A stretch of 64,000 bases of DNA from assembly GCF_007050985.1 (NCBI RefSeq), contig NZ_VHSF01000001.1:1178001-1242000 (forward strand). The letters run 5' to 3'. A program made the position numbers and the translations under genes. Source of the stretch: Christiangramia sabulilitoris. GTDB lineage: Bacteria; Bacteroidota; Bacteroidia; Flavobacteriales; Flavobacteriaceae. The notes below the pieces were generated by a model that worked only from the letters and a program-made list of their open reading frames with translations, was not told where the DNA came from and searched no databases. This document shows, piece by piece, positions 15,496 to 24,490 of this stretch; position 1 is the first letter of the stretch; each line of letters starts with the position of its first letter.

Positions 15496-17805
15496 TTAAA
15501 AATCCAGTTCATCAGGCACCGAATTATCGGTTTCTCTAGATGAACCATAGTTCGCGCAGTCCACAGCGATACTAAGATTTTCCGGTCTTTCAAATTCCTC
15601 TTTGGAAACCTTTAATTCAGGATCTGCATAGACATCTTTCATATACATTCCCCAGATAGGTAAAGCCATCGTAGCACCCTGACCGTAAGTGATCGTAGGA
15701 AAATGAACGGCACGGTCTTCAGCACCAACCCAAACTCCGGTTACAAGGTCTGGCACCATTCCCATGAACCAACCGTCACTTTGGTTTTGCGTAGTCCCGG
15801 TTTTCCCGGCAATAGGATTTTTAAAGTCATAAGGATAGCCGGTAACAGCTCTTTCGTAATCCTGGCGGCCTTTGGCCCAGGTTCCTCTCAATCTTGTTCC
15901 AGACCCTCCCTGGGTAACGCCTTCGAGCAGGTTTACGGTAACGTAAGCAGCTTCTTTGCTCAGCACATCCCTTGTTTCGGGTACATTCTGATACAGAACG
16001 GTTCCGTTCTTATCCTCGATCCTGTTCACCATGACCGGTTTTATATATACGCCCTGATTGGCAAATGTGCTATAGGCAGAAACCATTTCGAATAGGCTGA
16101 TATCTGCAGTTCCCAGAGCGATAGAAGGTACCGCCGGAATATTTTTAGTATCGATTCCTAATTTACCAATAAGATCAATCACGGGCTCAGGTCCTGTTTT
16201 ATCAATTAAACGGGCGGTAATAGTATTTACAGAATTAGCTAGCGCTTTTTTCAGGGTATACATTCCATCATACTCACCATCACTGTTTCTTGGCGACCAG
16301 TCGTTCATGTTCCCGTGTTTTCCTGCTTCAATGGTAAACTGGCTTCTAGGAAGCGTGTCACAGGGAGAAAATTTTAACTGGTCTATTGCTGTAGCATAAA
16401 CAAATGGTTTAAACGTAGATCCTACCTGGCGTTTTCCCTGTTTTACGTGCTCGTACTTAAAATGTTTAAAATTGATCCCTCCTACCCAGGCTTTTACTTC
16501 CCCGGTTTGCGGTACCATAGACATCATTCCGGCCTGTAGAAAAGATTTGTAATACAGGATAGAATCCCTGGGAGTCATCACCGTATCTATAGTTCCATTC
16601 CAGCTGAAAACCCTCATTTCGGCTTCTTCATCAAAAGATTTTTTGATCTCTTTTTCAGATTTGCCCTGGGCTTTCATCTTTTTCCATCGGGCAGAAACTC
16701 TCATGGCGTTTTGGATACTGCTTTCGATCTGGGATTCATCAATATCCCGGAATGGAGCCGTAGGATTACTTTTATTTTGCCGGTCAAATTCTTTCTGAAG
16801 TTTGGCTATATGCTTTGTAACCGCCTCCTCAGCGTATTTTTGCATTTTTGAATCTATACTAGTATAGATCTTAAGACCATCACGATATAAACTATATTCG
16901 GTACCGTCTGGTTTTGGATTGTTCTCAATCCAGTCTTTCATGAAACCCTGGAGATAAGCTCTAAAATACGTGGCCATACCTTCGTCATGACCTTCCGGGG
17001 TAAACTCTATTTTCATAGGTAATTTCTGAAGCGAATCCATTTCAGTTTCAGAAATAAAGCCATTACGGTTCATCTGTTCAAAAACCTGGTTTCTTCTGGA
17101 AAGAACAAGTTCAGGCCTTCTCATAGGATTATATAAAGCTGAATTTTTCAACATTCCCACAAGTACCGCTGATTCTTCTATCTTTAGCTCCCTAGGCTCC
17201 TTGTCAAAATAAATTTTTGAAGCTGACCGTATTCCTACCGCCTGGTAAACAAAGTCATATTTATTGAAATACATGGTGATGATCTCTTCCTTTGTATACT
17301 GGCGTTCCAGCCTGGTTGCGATCACCCATTCTTTAACTTTTTGAAATACCCTTTGTAAATCATTCTGGGCTACATCTGCGGTAAATAATTGCTTTGCCAG
17401 CTGTTGAGTAATCGTACTCGCTCCTCCTCTTGTGCCAAGATATACCGCAGCACGAACAGTTCCTTTCGCATCTATACCAGCATGCTGATAAAAACGTTCA
17501 TCTTCTGTAGCTACCAGTGCCTGCACTAAATGGTCTGGAAGGTCTTCATATTTGATTGGAGTCCTGTTTTCACTGTAGTATTTCCCTAAAGTTTTTCCAT
17601 CTGCTGAAAATATCTCGGTGGCGAGGTTGGTTTCGGGATTTTCAAGCTCATCGAAGGTGGGCATTTTTCCGAATGCTCCCCAACCGGCGAGTAGGAAAAT
17701 TAATACACCGGCTAAGATCCCAATGCCGAAAAGGGTCCAGAAACCTGCTATATATTTACGATTGCTGTGTGCAGGTTTGTTCTTTTTTTTAGGTGTGCGG
17801 GCCAT
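15496..17805 (-). CDS. Penicillin-binding protein 1A (bifunctional transglycosylase/transpeptidase)
   Basis: A 769-residue class A PBP that polymerises and cross-links peptidoglycan. It has a basic cytoplasmic N-terminus, one membrane helix (residues about 22-45), a GT51 domain with the catalytic Glu motif ATEDERFYQHAGID (about 95-108) and GASTITQQLAKQLF, a linker region, and a transpeptidase domain with GSTFKPFVYA (SxxK), ANSVNTI (SxN) and GKTGTTQNQSDGWF (KTG). All catalytic motifs are intact. It lies 14 bases after gldH on the same strand; the pairing with gldH and ricT is common in Flavobacteriia. Confidence 0.96.
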   Translation of the reverse strand: MARTPKKKNKPAHSNRKYIAGFWTLFGIGILAGVLIFLLAGWGAFGKMPTFDELENPETNLATEIFSADGKTLGKYYSENRTPIKYEDLPDHLVQALVATEDERFYQHAGIDAKGTVRAAVYLGTRGGASTITQQLAKQLFTADVAQNDLQRVFQKVKEWVIATRLERQYTKEEIITMYFNKYDFVYQAVGIRSASKIYFDKEPRELKIEESAVLVGMLKNSALYNPMRRPELVLSRRNQVFEQMNRNGFISETEMDSLQKLPMKIEFTPEGHDEGMATYFRAYLQGFMKDWIENNPKPDGTEYSLYRDGLKIYTSIDSKMQKYAEEAVTKHIAKLQKEFDRQNKSNPTAPFRDIDESQIESSIQNAMRVSARWKKMKAQGKSEKEIKKSFDEEAEMRVFSWNGTIDTVMTPRDSILYYKSFLQAGMMSMVPQTGEVKAWVGGINFKHFKYEHVKQGKRQVGSTFKPFVYATAIDQLKFSPCDTLPRSQFTIEAGKHGNMNDWSPRNSDGEYDGMYTLKKALANSVNTITARLIDKTGPEPVIDLIGKLGIDTKNIPAVPSIALGTADISLFEMVSAYSTFANQGVYIKPVMVNRIEDKNGTVLYQNVPETRDVLSKEAAYVTVNLLEGVTQGGSGTRLRGTWAKGRQDYERAVTGYPYDFKNPIAGKTGTTQNQSDGWFMGMVPDLVTGVWVGAEDRAVHFPTITYGQGATMALPIWGMYMKDVYADPELKVSKEEFERPENLSIAVDCANYGSSRETDNSVPDELDF

Positions 17806-17819
17806 TTATATTTCTAAAA

Positions 17820-18308
17820 TTAATTATCGCTATTTTCTATTCTGAAACCAACATCGGTGATCCCTTCTAAGACCCGGATGCCATCCACTTCCCCATTTTT
17901 TCGCATTGCCTGCTGAATGGTGACCTGATATTCTCCCGGCTCATCGAACTTAACATTTTCCTTATACCAGAGTTTACTTTCTTTTATATCACCAAATCCT
18001 GTGCCGAGCCATTCCCCGTTCGGTTTGGTCATTTCATATTCTAAGGTATCACTAATCACCTTTCCCTGCGGAAACCTGATCTCTGTAATCAGGAAAAGAT
18101 TACTGTAATTATATTCGCTGTTGTTTCTAATATTTATAAAAAGATCGTAAATCTTAGAGGAATCGATATTGTTCAGATCAAAAGTTACCAGAGAGTCTTT
18201 ATGCCAGCCTTTTAAAGATTTGTATTCATCATATACCCTGTCCTTATCGCAGGACGAAAAAAGTATGATAAAACAAGCAACTAAAGAAACAATAAAAGCA
18301 CTACGCAT
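17820..18308 (-). CDS. gldH: Gliding motility lipoprotein GldH
   Basis: A 162-residue lipoprotein with a signal MRSAFIVSL and lipobox LFSSC (Cys20), followed by DKDRVYDEYKSLKGWHKDS, which is characteristic of GldH. GldH is needed for gliding and for type IX secretion in Flavobacterium johnsoniae, though its mechanism is not defined. The frame is open 34 codons further upstream, but the ATG at 18308 gives a proper lipoprotein signal and overlaps the ricT end by only 8 bases. The protein is beta-rich, probably periplasmic and anchored to a membrane. Confidence 0.9.
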   Translation of the reverse strand: MRSAFIVSLVACFIILFSSCDKDRVYDEYKSLKGWHKDSLVTFDLNNIDSSKIYDLFINIRNNSEYNYSNLFLITEIRFPQGKVISDTLEYEMTKPNGEWLGTGFGDIKESKLWYKENVKFDEPGEYQVTIQQAMRKNGEVDGIRVLEGITDVGFRIENSDN

Positions 18309-19476
18309 TCTTAGATCTTGAAGGATTTCCTTTACGTTTTTTTCTCTTCTTATTATTTCGCTTTTTGCGCTGCTGCTTAGGCCTGTCAAACCTGGTAAGG
18401 CTATCTTCACCTACAGCATTGCTGAAACCTTTGGTTTCGGCTTCATCCAGCTGCAACTCTACAGCATATTCTTCAAGGCTGCTAACCGGCTCATCCTTTT
18501 TATTCTTAGCGATGATCTTATTGGCCTGTTCTGGTGTTAGCGTATGCCAGTTCATCCATTCACCTTCATAGGCATACCATAAAAGGCCTTTGAAAATGTC
18601 GATCTTTTGACATACAGCAGTACCTTTTTTAGTTTTAAGTTTAACGTCGGTTTTTGGAAAAGATTTTAATGCCTCGAGATAAGTATCCAGTTCATAGTTC
18701 AAACAGCATTTCAATTTCCCGCATTGTCCCGCTAATTTCTGAGGATTTAGCGACAATTGCTGGTATCTGGCAGCAGAAGTACTTACAGATCTAAAGTCTG
18801 TTAGCCAGGTAGAACAACAAAGCTCACGACCGCAGGAACCAATTCCACCAAGCCTGGCGGCCTCCTGGCGTAAACCAATTTGTTTCATTTCTATGCGTGT
18901 ACTGAATTCACGGGCAAATTCTTTGATCAACTGCCTGAAATCCACACGATCTTCGGCGGTATAGTAAAATGTACATTTAGAACCGTCTCCCTGAAACTCA
19001 ATATCGCTAATTTTCATGCTTAATTTAAGCCTGATCGCGATCTGCCTTGAACGTTGTTTGATCTTCTCTTCACGGTCCCTGGCTTCCTGCCAGACATCGA
19101 TATCTTTTTGAGACGCTTTTCGGTATATTTTGAGAACTTCGGGGGAGTCTACGGCAACTTTCTTCTTTTTCATCTGCACTCTTACCAGTTCCCCGGTAAG
19201 GGTAACTATCCCGACATCGTGACCCGGACTGGCTTCGGTAGCCACCACGTCACCAATACTAAGACTCAGTTTTTCTGTGTTCTTAAAGAAGTGTTTGCGT
19301 CCGTTCTTAAAACGAACTTCCACAATATCAAAGGGTTCTACGCCTCCCGGAAGAGACATGTTCGAAAGCCAATCGAAAACGGTAAGTTTATTACATCCGT
19401 CGGTTCCACAGGTTCCATTATTCTTACATCCTTTCGGCTGACCGTCTTTGCCGGTCGAGCAACTTGTGCAAGCCAT
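18301..19476 (-). CDS. ricT: PSP1-domain protein, RicT/YaaT homologue
   Basis: A 391-residue cytoplasmic protein. The N-terminus is Cys-rich (CTSCSTG, CKNNGTCGTDGC), the central PSP1 domain spans about residues 70-260 and includes the paired Cys motifs CGRELCCSTWL and CGKLKCCLNYE. In Bacillus the RicAFT complex carries Fe-S clusters through such cysteines and affects RNA maturation; partners RicA and RicF are not visible here, so function in this organism is uncertain. The C-terminus is very basic and probably disordered (KQQRKKRNNKKRKKRKGN), suggesting RNA binding. It overlaps gldH by 8 bases, in an operon ending with the PBP1A gene. Confidence 0.88.
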   Translation of the reverse strand: MACTSCSTGKDGQPKGCKNNGTCGTDGCNKLTVFDWLSNMSLPGGVEPFDIVEVRFKNGRKHFFKNTEKLSLSIGDVVATEASPGHDVGIVTLTGELVRVQMKKKKVAVDSPEVLKIYRKASQKDIDVWQEARDREEKIKQRSRQIAIRLKLSMKISDIEFQGDGSKCTFYYTAEDRVDFRQLIKEFAREFSTRIEMKQIGLRQEAARLGGIGSCGRELCCSTWLTDFRSVSTSAARYQQLSLNPQKLAGQCGKLKCCLNYELDTYLEALKSFPKTDVKLKTKKGTAVCQKIDIFKGLLWYAYEGEWMNWHTLTPEQANKIIAKNKKDEPVSSLEEYAVELQLDEAETKGFSNAVGEDSLTRFDRPKQQRKKRNNKKRKKRKGNPSRSKNA

Positions 19477-19687
19477 ATATTATATATATTGAGGAAGTTA
19501 CTTTTTGGCGTGTTATTAAAACATCATTCTGTCCTGCCAATCAGGCATTTATCGCAGAATCTCCTTCATCATCACATGGCTAATTTCCAGCCAGGCACGC
19601 GTTTCTAAGCACCTCCTTGAGGTTCATAAAAAATTTCAACAGTAAATATACCAATATTAATTGGCTCCACCATTTTAGAAAAGAAAC

Positions 19688-20719
19688 CTATTGCTTAAAT
19701 CGCAAAACTTCAGACCTGCCTTTTTTAAAGATCTTATTACTGGCACCTTTACCTTTTCTAAGTGCTTTTTGCTCCTCATAAGGCAATGCCGCGATCTCTT
19801 TACAGTTATCTGAACAGCAATTGTTCATTTTTTCAGCACATTCCTCGCACTGAATGAACAATAAGTGACAGGCTTCATTGGCACAGTTCACGTGGGTATC
19901 GCAAGCTTTTCCACATTGGTGACACTGGGCGATCACATCTTCTGAAATTCGTTCGGCGCGACGGTGGTCAAATACAAAGTTCTTACCTATGAATTTATTT
20001 TCGAGCTTCTGCTTTTCAACCTGGCGGGTATATTCAATAATACCACCTTCGAGCTGAAAAACATTCTTAAAACCACGATGTTTATAATAGGCACTGGCTT
20101 TCTCACAACGAATTCCGCCGGTACAGTACATCACCAGGTTTTTATCTTCTTTATGATCTTTAAGGTCTTCTTCAATGATTGGCAATGAATCCCTGAAGGT
20201 GTCCACATCTGGAGTGATCGCTCCCTGGAAATGACCAATCTCACTTTCGTAATGATTCCGCATATCCACAAGAACCGTATTGGGATCACTGATTAACTCA
20301 TTGAACTTTGCAGCATCTACATGCACTCCCTTATTGGTCACATCAAAGGTTTCGTCGTTTAAACCATCTGCTACGATCTTATTTCTAACCTTCACCTTTA
20401 GTTTCAGAAAAGATTTGATATCGTGTTCAATAGCGATATTCAATCTCACATTTTCAAGAAAATAAATATCATCTATGAATGCTTTGAATTCATTGAATCT
20501 TTTGGCAGGCACAGAAAGCTGCGCGTTAATACCTTCGTGAGCTACGTAGATCCTGCCAAGAACATCCATCTGGTCCCAGGCGATAAATAAATGATTTCTG
20601 AATAATTCGGGGTTACCGATCTTGGCATAGGCATAGAAAGAGAGCGTAAGCCTGTCTTCTCCGGCTTCTTCTAAAAGGGCTGCTCTTTCTTTAGCGCTCA
20701 ATTTATTGTACAGTTGCAT
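19688..20719 (-). CDS. trhO: tRNA uridine-34 hydroxylase TrhO (rhodanese-like)
   Basis: A 343-residue protein of the YceA/TrhO family, which hydroxylates U34 of certain tRNAs in an oxygen-dependent way. An N-terminal acylphosphatase-like domain (about 20-110, with YVAHEGINAQLS) precedes a rhodanese domain containing VDMRNHYESEIGHF and the active-site loop YCTGGIRCEKASAYY (Cys199). A C-terminal Cys-rich zinc-binding tail (CHQCGKACDTH, CCSDNCKE) follows. It is the last-listed member before recA and is divergent from it, with a candidate promoter at 20758-20765. It is a single-gene unit or shares a transcript with ricT across a 211-base gap in which I see no gene. Confidence 0.93.
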   Translation of the reverse strand: MQLYNKLSAKERAALLEEAGEDRLTLSFYAYAKIGNPELFRNHLFIAWDQMDVLGRIYVAHEGINAQLSVPAKRFNEFKAFIDDIYFLENVRLNIAIEHDIKSFLKLKVKVRNKIVADGLNDETFDVTNKGVHVDAAKFNELISDPNTVLVDMRNHYESEIGHFQGAITPDVDTFRDSLPIIEEDLKDHKEDKNLVMYCTGGIRCEKASAYYKHRGFKNVFQLEGGIIEYTRQVEKQKLENKFIGKNFVFDHRRAERISEDVIAQCHQCGKACDTHVNCANEACHLLFIQCEECAEKMNNCCSDNCKEIAALPYEEQKALRKGKGASNKIFKKGRSEVLRFKQ

Positions 20720-20757
20720 GCTATACTAATATTTTAAGTGTTAAAGAAAAATTTTTG

Positions 20758-20765
20758 CAAAGATA
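20758..20765 (-). promoter_or_regulatory. -7 promoter element for trhO
   Basis: TATCTTTG on the - strand, exact to TANNTTTG and followed by C, 38 bases before the trhO ATG. No TTG is seen at the usual distance upstream, so only the -7 box supports it. Confidence 0.4.
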
Positions 20766-20855
20766 CATATTTCCATCGATCGGCCATATGAGAACCTTCA
20801 AATAAGACCCTGTCCAAATTTTTGGAATAATTCCATAAATCAGAAATGAGTTTTA

Positions 20856-20886
20856 TTGTATTGTAGCAAAACTTATCTTATTTTAG
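20856..20886 (+). promoter_or_regulatory. Candidate promoter for recA
   Basis: TTG at 20856-20858 and TATTTTAG at 20879-20886 (one mismatch from TANNTTTG), spaced by 20 bases. The start codon follows 30 bases later. No obvious LexA-like palindrome was noticed nearby. Confidence 0.45.
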
Positions 20887-20916
20887 CAGTCCTTATTTCA
20901 TATTTAAAATACATTA

Positions 20917-21930
20917 ATGAGCAACGATAAAGAAAAAGACGCGAAATTAAAGGCATTAAAGCTTACGCTGGATAAAATGGACAAAACCTACGGAAAAGGT
21001 ACGGTCATGAAAATGAGCGACCAGGTCGTGGTAGATGTAGATGCAATTTCCACAGGTTCCCTGGGCCTTGATCTTGCCTTAGGTGTTGGCGGATATCCTC
21101 GTGGAAGAGTGATCGAGATCTACGGTCCTGAATCTTCAGGTAAAACCACGCTTACCCTGCATGCAATTGCTGAAGCTCAGAAAAAAGGAGGAATTGCAGC
21201 TTTTATTGATGCAGAACACGCTTTTGACCGTTTTTATGCGGAAAAACTTGATGTGGATATAGATAATCTTATTATTTCCCAACCAGATAACGGGGAACAG
21301 GCATTAGAAATCACCGATAACCTCATTAGATCTGGAGCTATTGATATCATTGTCATAGATTCTGTGGCAGCCCTTACTCCTAAGAGTGAGATCGAAGGCG
21401 AAATGGGAGATTCTAAAATGGGTCTACATGCAAGGCTGATGTCTCAGGCTTTAAGAAAACTTACGTCTTCTATTAGCAAGACCAATTGTACGGTTATTTT
21501 TATTAACCAGTTAAGAGAAAAGATCGGGGTGATGTTTGGGAATCCGGAAACTACTACCGGAGGTAACGCTCTAAAATTCTACGCTTCGGTAAGATTGGAT
21601 ATTAGAAGATCCACCCAGATAAAAGACAGCGCCAACAACGTGATGGGTAACAAAACCCGCGTTAAGGTTGTTAAGAACAAAGTAGCACCTCCATTTAAAA
21701 CTGCCGAATTCGACATCATGTACGGAGAAGGAGTTTCCAAGATCGGTGAGATCATAGATATTGGGGTGGATTACGAGATCATAAAGAAAAGTGGTTCCTG
21801 GTTTAGTTATGAAGATACTAAATTAGGCCAGGGTCGTGATGCAGTAAAAACCCTGCTTAAAGATAATCCGGACCTCATGGAGGAACTGGAAGAAAAGATC
21901 AAAAACGCGATTAAGATCGCGAAAGAATAG
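20917..21930 (+). CDS. recA: Recombinase RecA
   Basis: A 337-residue homologous recombination and SOS co-protease. Walker A is GPESSGKTT (70-78), Walker B VIDSVAAL, loop L2 region [33 protein letters not shown] seen in its core motifs ([17 protein letters not shown]), and the C-terminal domain with [13 protein letters not shown]. It is slightly shorter than E. coli RecA because the acidic C-terminal tail is reduced. It is monocistronic: its own promoter region upstream and a terminator just after the stop. Confidence 0.99.
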   Translation: MSNDKEKDAKLKALKLTLDKMDKTYGKGTVMKMSDQVVVDVDAISTGSLGLDLALGVGGYPRGRVIEIYGPESSGKTTLTLHAIAEAQKKGGIAAFIDAEHAFDRFYAEKLDVDIDNLIISQPDNGEQALEITDNLIRSGAIDIIVIDSVAALTPKSEIEGEMGDSKMGLHARLMSQALRKLTSSISKTNCTVIFINQLREKIGVMFGNPETTTGGNALKFYASVRLDIRRSTQIKDSANNVMGNKTRVKVVKNKVAPPFKTAEFDIMYGEGVSKIGEIIDIGVDYEIIKKSGSWFSYEDTKLGQGRDAVKTLLKDNPDLMEELEEKIKNAIKIAKE

Positions 21931-21936
21931 AAAAAG

Positions 21937-21959
21937 ATCCCCGGTAGGGGATTTTTTTT
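21937..21959 (+). terminator. Intrinsic terminator of recA
   Basis: ATCCCC at 21937-21942 pairs with GGGGAT at 21947-21952 (loop GGTA), extended by weak A-T pairs and followed by a run of T to 21959. It begins 6 bases after the recA stop. Confidence 0.88.
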
Positions 21960-22021
21960 GTGCTGTACGCAACCATTCAGCCAATTGAGCATCTAGCATA
22001 TAGATACTAAAAATTAGCGAA

Positions 22022-22480
22022 ATGAAAAGGTTTGTGTTTCTCCTACTATTAGGAATTGCGTTCACAGGATGCTCGACAGATGATGATAGTTCAACTGTAT
22101 CTTATGAGTTCGCAGCAATTACAGATTCAGATCTACCTGAATTCTTTGAGCAAGGCAAAGCTTACGATCTAAAATTCACCTATAAATTGCCTTCTACCTG
22201 CCACATATTTCTCGGCTTTGATGGTGGAAGAGAAAATGAAAGTTCAAATGAATTCTTTATTTATGCTCTTACCTCTATAAGTTCAGCGGCAACCAATTGC
22301 AATGATTCCAATGAAGAGGACCTGGTTTTTGAAAGTACGATAAGAAATTTTAGAATTTCCAACATACCCGGCGAGGCAGAGAAAATAATCTTTCAGCTAT
22401 GGACAGGAAGCGATGCCGAGGGTAACCCAATATTTGATACTGTGGAAGTCCCTATAGGGGTACTAAATGAATCATCATAA
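22022..22480 (+). CDS. Lipoprotein of unknown function
   Basis: A 152-residue lipoprotein with lipobox FTGC (Cys17) followed by STDDDSS, the acidic post-Cys pattern that directs lipoproteins to the surface in Flavobacteriia. The mature domain is beta-rich with two further Cys residues (STCHIFLGF and ATNCNDSN) that might form a disulfide. No family recognised. It precedes the sigma factor gene by 37 bases and could be cotranscribed with it, but recA's terminator separates it from upstream. Confidence 0.75.
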   Translation: MKRFVFLLLLGIAFTGCSTDDDSSTVSYEFAAITDSDLPEFFEQGKAYDLKFTYKLPSTCHIFLGFDGGRENESSNEFFIYALTSISSAATNCNDSNEEDLVFESTIRNFRISNIPGEAEKIIFQLWTGSDAEGNPIFDTVEVPIGVLNESS

Positions 22481-22517
22481 GTTTAAATATCTTTGAATAA
22501 AGATTTGAATTTAGAAA

Positions 22518-23066
22518 TTGGTAGATCTCAAAACTCTTATCCGGCAGTGTAAAAACCAGGATAGAACTGCCCAGGAACAACTTTACCGACTATACTCGGC
22601 TAAGCTGTTCGGGGTTTGCCTTAAATATTCCAACAGCCACCAGGAGGCTGAAGATAATTTACAGGATGGTTTTGTGACTATTTTCCAGAAGATCTCTCAA
22701 TATAAAGATCAGGGATCCTTTGAAGGCTGGATGAAAAGGATCCTTATTAATACTGCATTGCAGAAACACCGGCAGCAGAAAGTTTACAGCATCATTAATG
22801 AGGATTTTTTACAGGAAGAAGAGCTAGAGATCGAAACAGAAAATATTTCGGTAGATTTTTTACTGGATTGTGTACAAGGATTGCCAGACAGGTACCGGCT
22901 GGTTTTCAATCTCTATGTTATGGATGGTTATTCGCATAAAGAAATTTCAGACCTGCTCAATATTAGCATAGGCACTTCCAAGTCTAATTTATCCAGAGCG
23001 AGAATGGCTTTAAAAGAAAAGATCAGCAACTTTCATAATAACGAAAATTCGGCGCAATCACTATGA
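22518..23066 (+). CDS. RNA polymerase ECF-type sigma factor
   Basis: A 182-residue sigma-70 family protein of ECF type, with region 2 (AKLFGVCLKYSNSHQEAEDNLQDGFVTIFQKISQY, seen in the EDNLQDGFVTIF core) and region 4 (LPDRYRLVFNLYVMDGYSHKEISDLLNISIGTSKS, with the HKEISDLLNISIGT helix-turn-helix). The best start is TTG at 22518, which gives the usual LIRQCKNQDRTAQEQLYRLY N-terminus; no ATG precedes the conserved region. It overlaps the following gene by 4 bases, and that gene has an anti-sigma-like N-terminus, so the two probably form a regulatory pair. Confidence 0.92.
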   Translation: MVDLKTLIRQCKNQDRTAQEQLYRLYSAKLFGVCLKYSNSHQEAEDNLQDGFVTIFQKISQYKDQGSFEGWMKRILINTALQKHRQQKVYSIINEDFLQEEELEIETENISVDFLLDCVQGLPDRYRLVFNLYVMDGYSHKEISDLLNISIGTSKSNLSRARMALKEKISNFHNNENSAQSL

Positions 23067-24490
23067 AGGAAAGAAAAAGCATAGACCGGATCTATCAGGA
23101 GAAGTTTAAGGATTTTGAGAAAGAACCTAATCAGGATCTCTGGGATGGTATCGCAACTAGATTGGACGAAAAAGAGAAAGATCAGGCCCTGGTAATACCG
23201 CTTTGGATGAAGTTAACCGGAGTTGCTGCTGTTGTGGCCCTTATAATTTCAGGTCTTTTATTTACAGATTTGCAACCGCCGGTTCAAGATGCTCCCGGGG
23301 TAGTATATGAAAATGATGAGAATCCTGCAGATGACCAGATCAATAAAATAAAAAAGAAGGCAACAGATGTAGAACCGCAGGGAAGTATCGCCTTCGATGA
23401 AGAAATTGCACCAAAAGAGGATGATAAAACCGAAAGGAATGCCAATTCACCCGCTTCTCAGCCTGGTTTGACTCAAAAAAATAGTATTCAGAATGATCCT
23501 ACGGCAAAAATTTCTTCCCAGGGATCAATTACTGCATCTTCGAATACCGGGCGAAATGAAAATTCAGCAGAGGAAACCCCGGCAGATTTAAGAGAAAACA
23601 GAATTACTGAACCTATACTAAAAAATAACACAGAACAGATAGCAGAGGTTTCGCCTGTTTTAGATTCTACGGCCGCCAATTTGTTAGAGGACAGCACTAA
23701 TGCCCTGGCTGAGATAAAAGCTGAAAAAGAAAAAAATGAAAATAAAGAGGTGACCAATGCTCTTGCCGATGCAAAAAGATTAAGGCTATCCACTTTCGCC
23801 GCACCAGTGTTTTATAAGAATATTGGAAGTGGAAATCAACTATCCAACCAGTTTTCAGATAATAGCTCCTCCTCTGAAATAACATTCTCTTATGGCGTGA
23901 AGGTGGCTTACCAGATTTCAGATAAACTAATGATCAGGACAGGAATTAGCAAAGTGAACCTGAATAACAAAATTAGTGATATATCATTTTCTCCCACAGC
24001 AAGTTCAGCTGGTTTTGAAAATATAACTCCAGGTGAAGAAAATATTCAGATAAGGGATAATAGCTCTTCAGAAAGCCGTTTACCAACAGGTGTTACAGGT
24101 TTAAATAATGCCGTGAGCGCCGGCAATTTCATTCCCGGGGAGATCAGCCAGCAATTTGGATACCTGGAGATTCCGGTCGAGCTGGAATTTGCGGTTATAA
24201 ATAAAAGATTTGGACTGAATATTATTGGTGGCGGAAGCAACTTATTCCTGGATAGCAACCGTGTTGACTTATTATCTGGCGAAAGCAGGACGCTTCTGGG
24301 TGAAGCTTCCAATATCAATAAAACCAGTTTTAGTACAAATATCGGGTTTGGTATAGATTATAGCCTAACCGATCAATTCCGTATAAGCATGGAACCGGTT
24401 TTTAAATATCAATTGAATACTTTCAACAATGTGGATAATGTACAACCGGTGAATTTTGGGATCTATTCCGGGCTTAATTTCAGATTTTAA
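23063..24490 (+). CDS. Trans-envelope protein: anti-sigma-like N-terminus and beta-barrel-like C-terminus
   Basis: A 475-residue protein in three parts. Residues 1-45 are charged, cytoplasmic and helical (DRIYQEKFKDFEKEPNQDLWDGI), as in anti-sigma domains next to flavobacterial sigma genes. A single membrane helix spans about 48-67. Residues 70-245 are low-complexity, acidic and Asn/Gln/Ser-rich. Residues 250-475 have alternating strands with FSYGVKVAYQI, GYLEIPVELEFAV, TNIGFGIDYSL and a C-terminal aromatic FGIYSGLNFRF, like small outer-membrane PorT-type barrels. It overlaps the sigma gene by 4 bases and probably controls it. Its 3' end overlaps plsC by 4 bases on the opposite strand. Confidence 0.8.
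   Translation: MKERKSIDRIYQEKFKDFEKEPNQDLWDGIATRLDEKEKDQALVIPLWMKLTGVAAVVALIISGLLFTDLQPPVQDAPGVVYENDENPADDQINKIKKKATDVEPQGSIAFDEEIAPKEDDKTERNANSPASQPGLTQKNSIQNDPTAKISSQGSITASSNTGRNENSAEETPADLRENRITEPILKNNTEQIAEVSPVLDSTAANLLEDSTNALAEIKAEKEKNENKEVTNALADAKRLRLSTFAAPVFYKNIGSGNQLSNQFSDNSSSSEITFSYGVKVAYQISDKLMIRTGISKVNLNNKISDISFSPTASSAGFENITPGEENIQIRDNSSSESRLPTGVTGLNNAVSAGNFIPGEISQQFGYLEIPVELEFAVINKRFGLNIIGGGSNLFLDSNRVDLLSGESRTLLGEASNINKTSFSTNIGFGIDYSLTDQFRISMEPVFKYQLNTFNNVDNVQPVNFGIYSGLNFRF

Noticed and set aside
18309-18410. 34-codon extension upstream of gldH
   Set aside because: The lipoprotein signal begins at the ATG at 18308; the extension is within the basic tail of ricT in another frame.
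19477-19687. Possible small gene in the 211-base gap between ricT and trhO
   Set aside because: Only very short open frames on either strand (longest about 15 codons on the - strand) without conserved features; a long + strand frame there (19054-19608) is a shadow of ricT.
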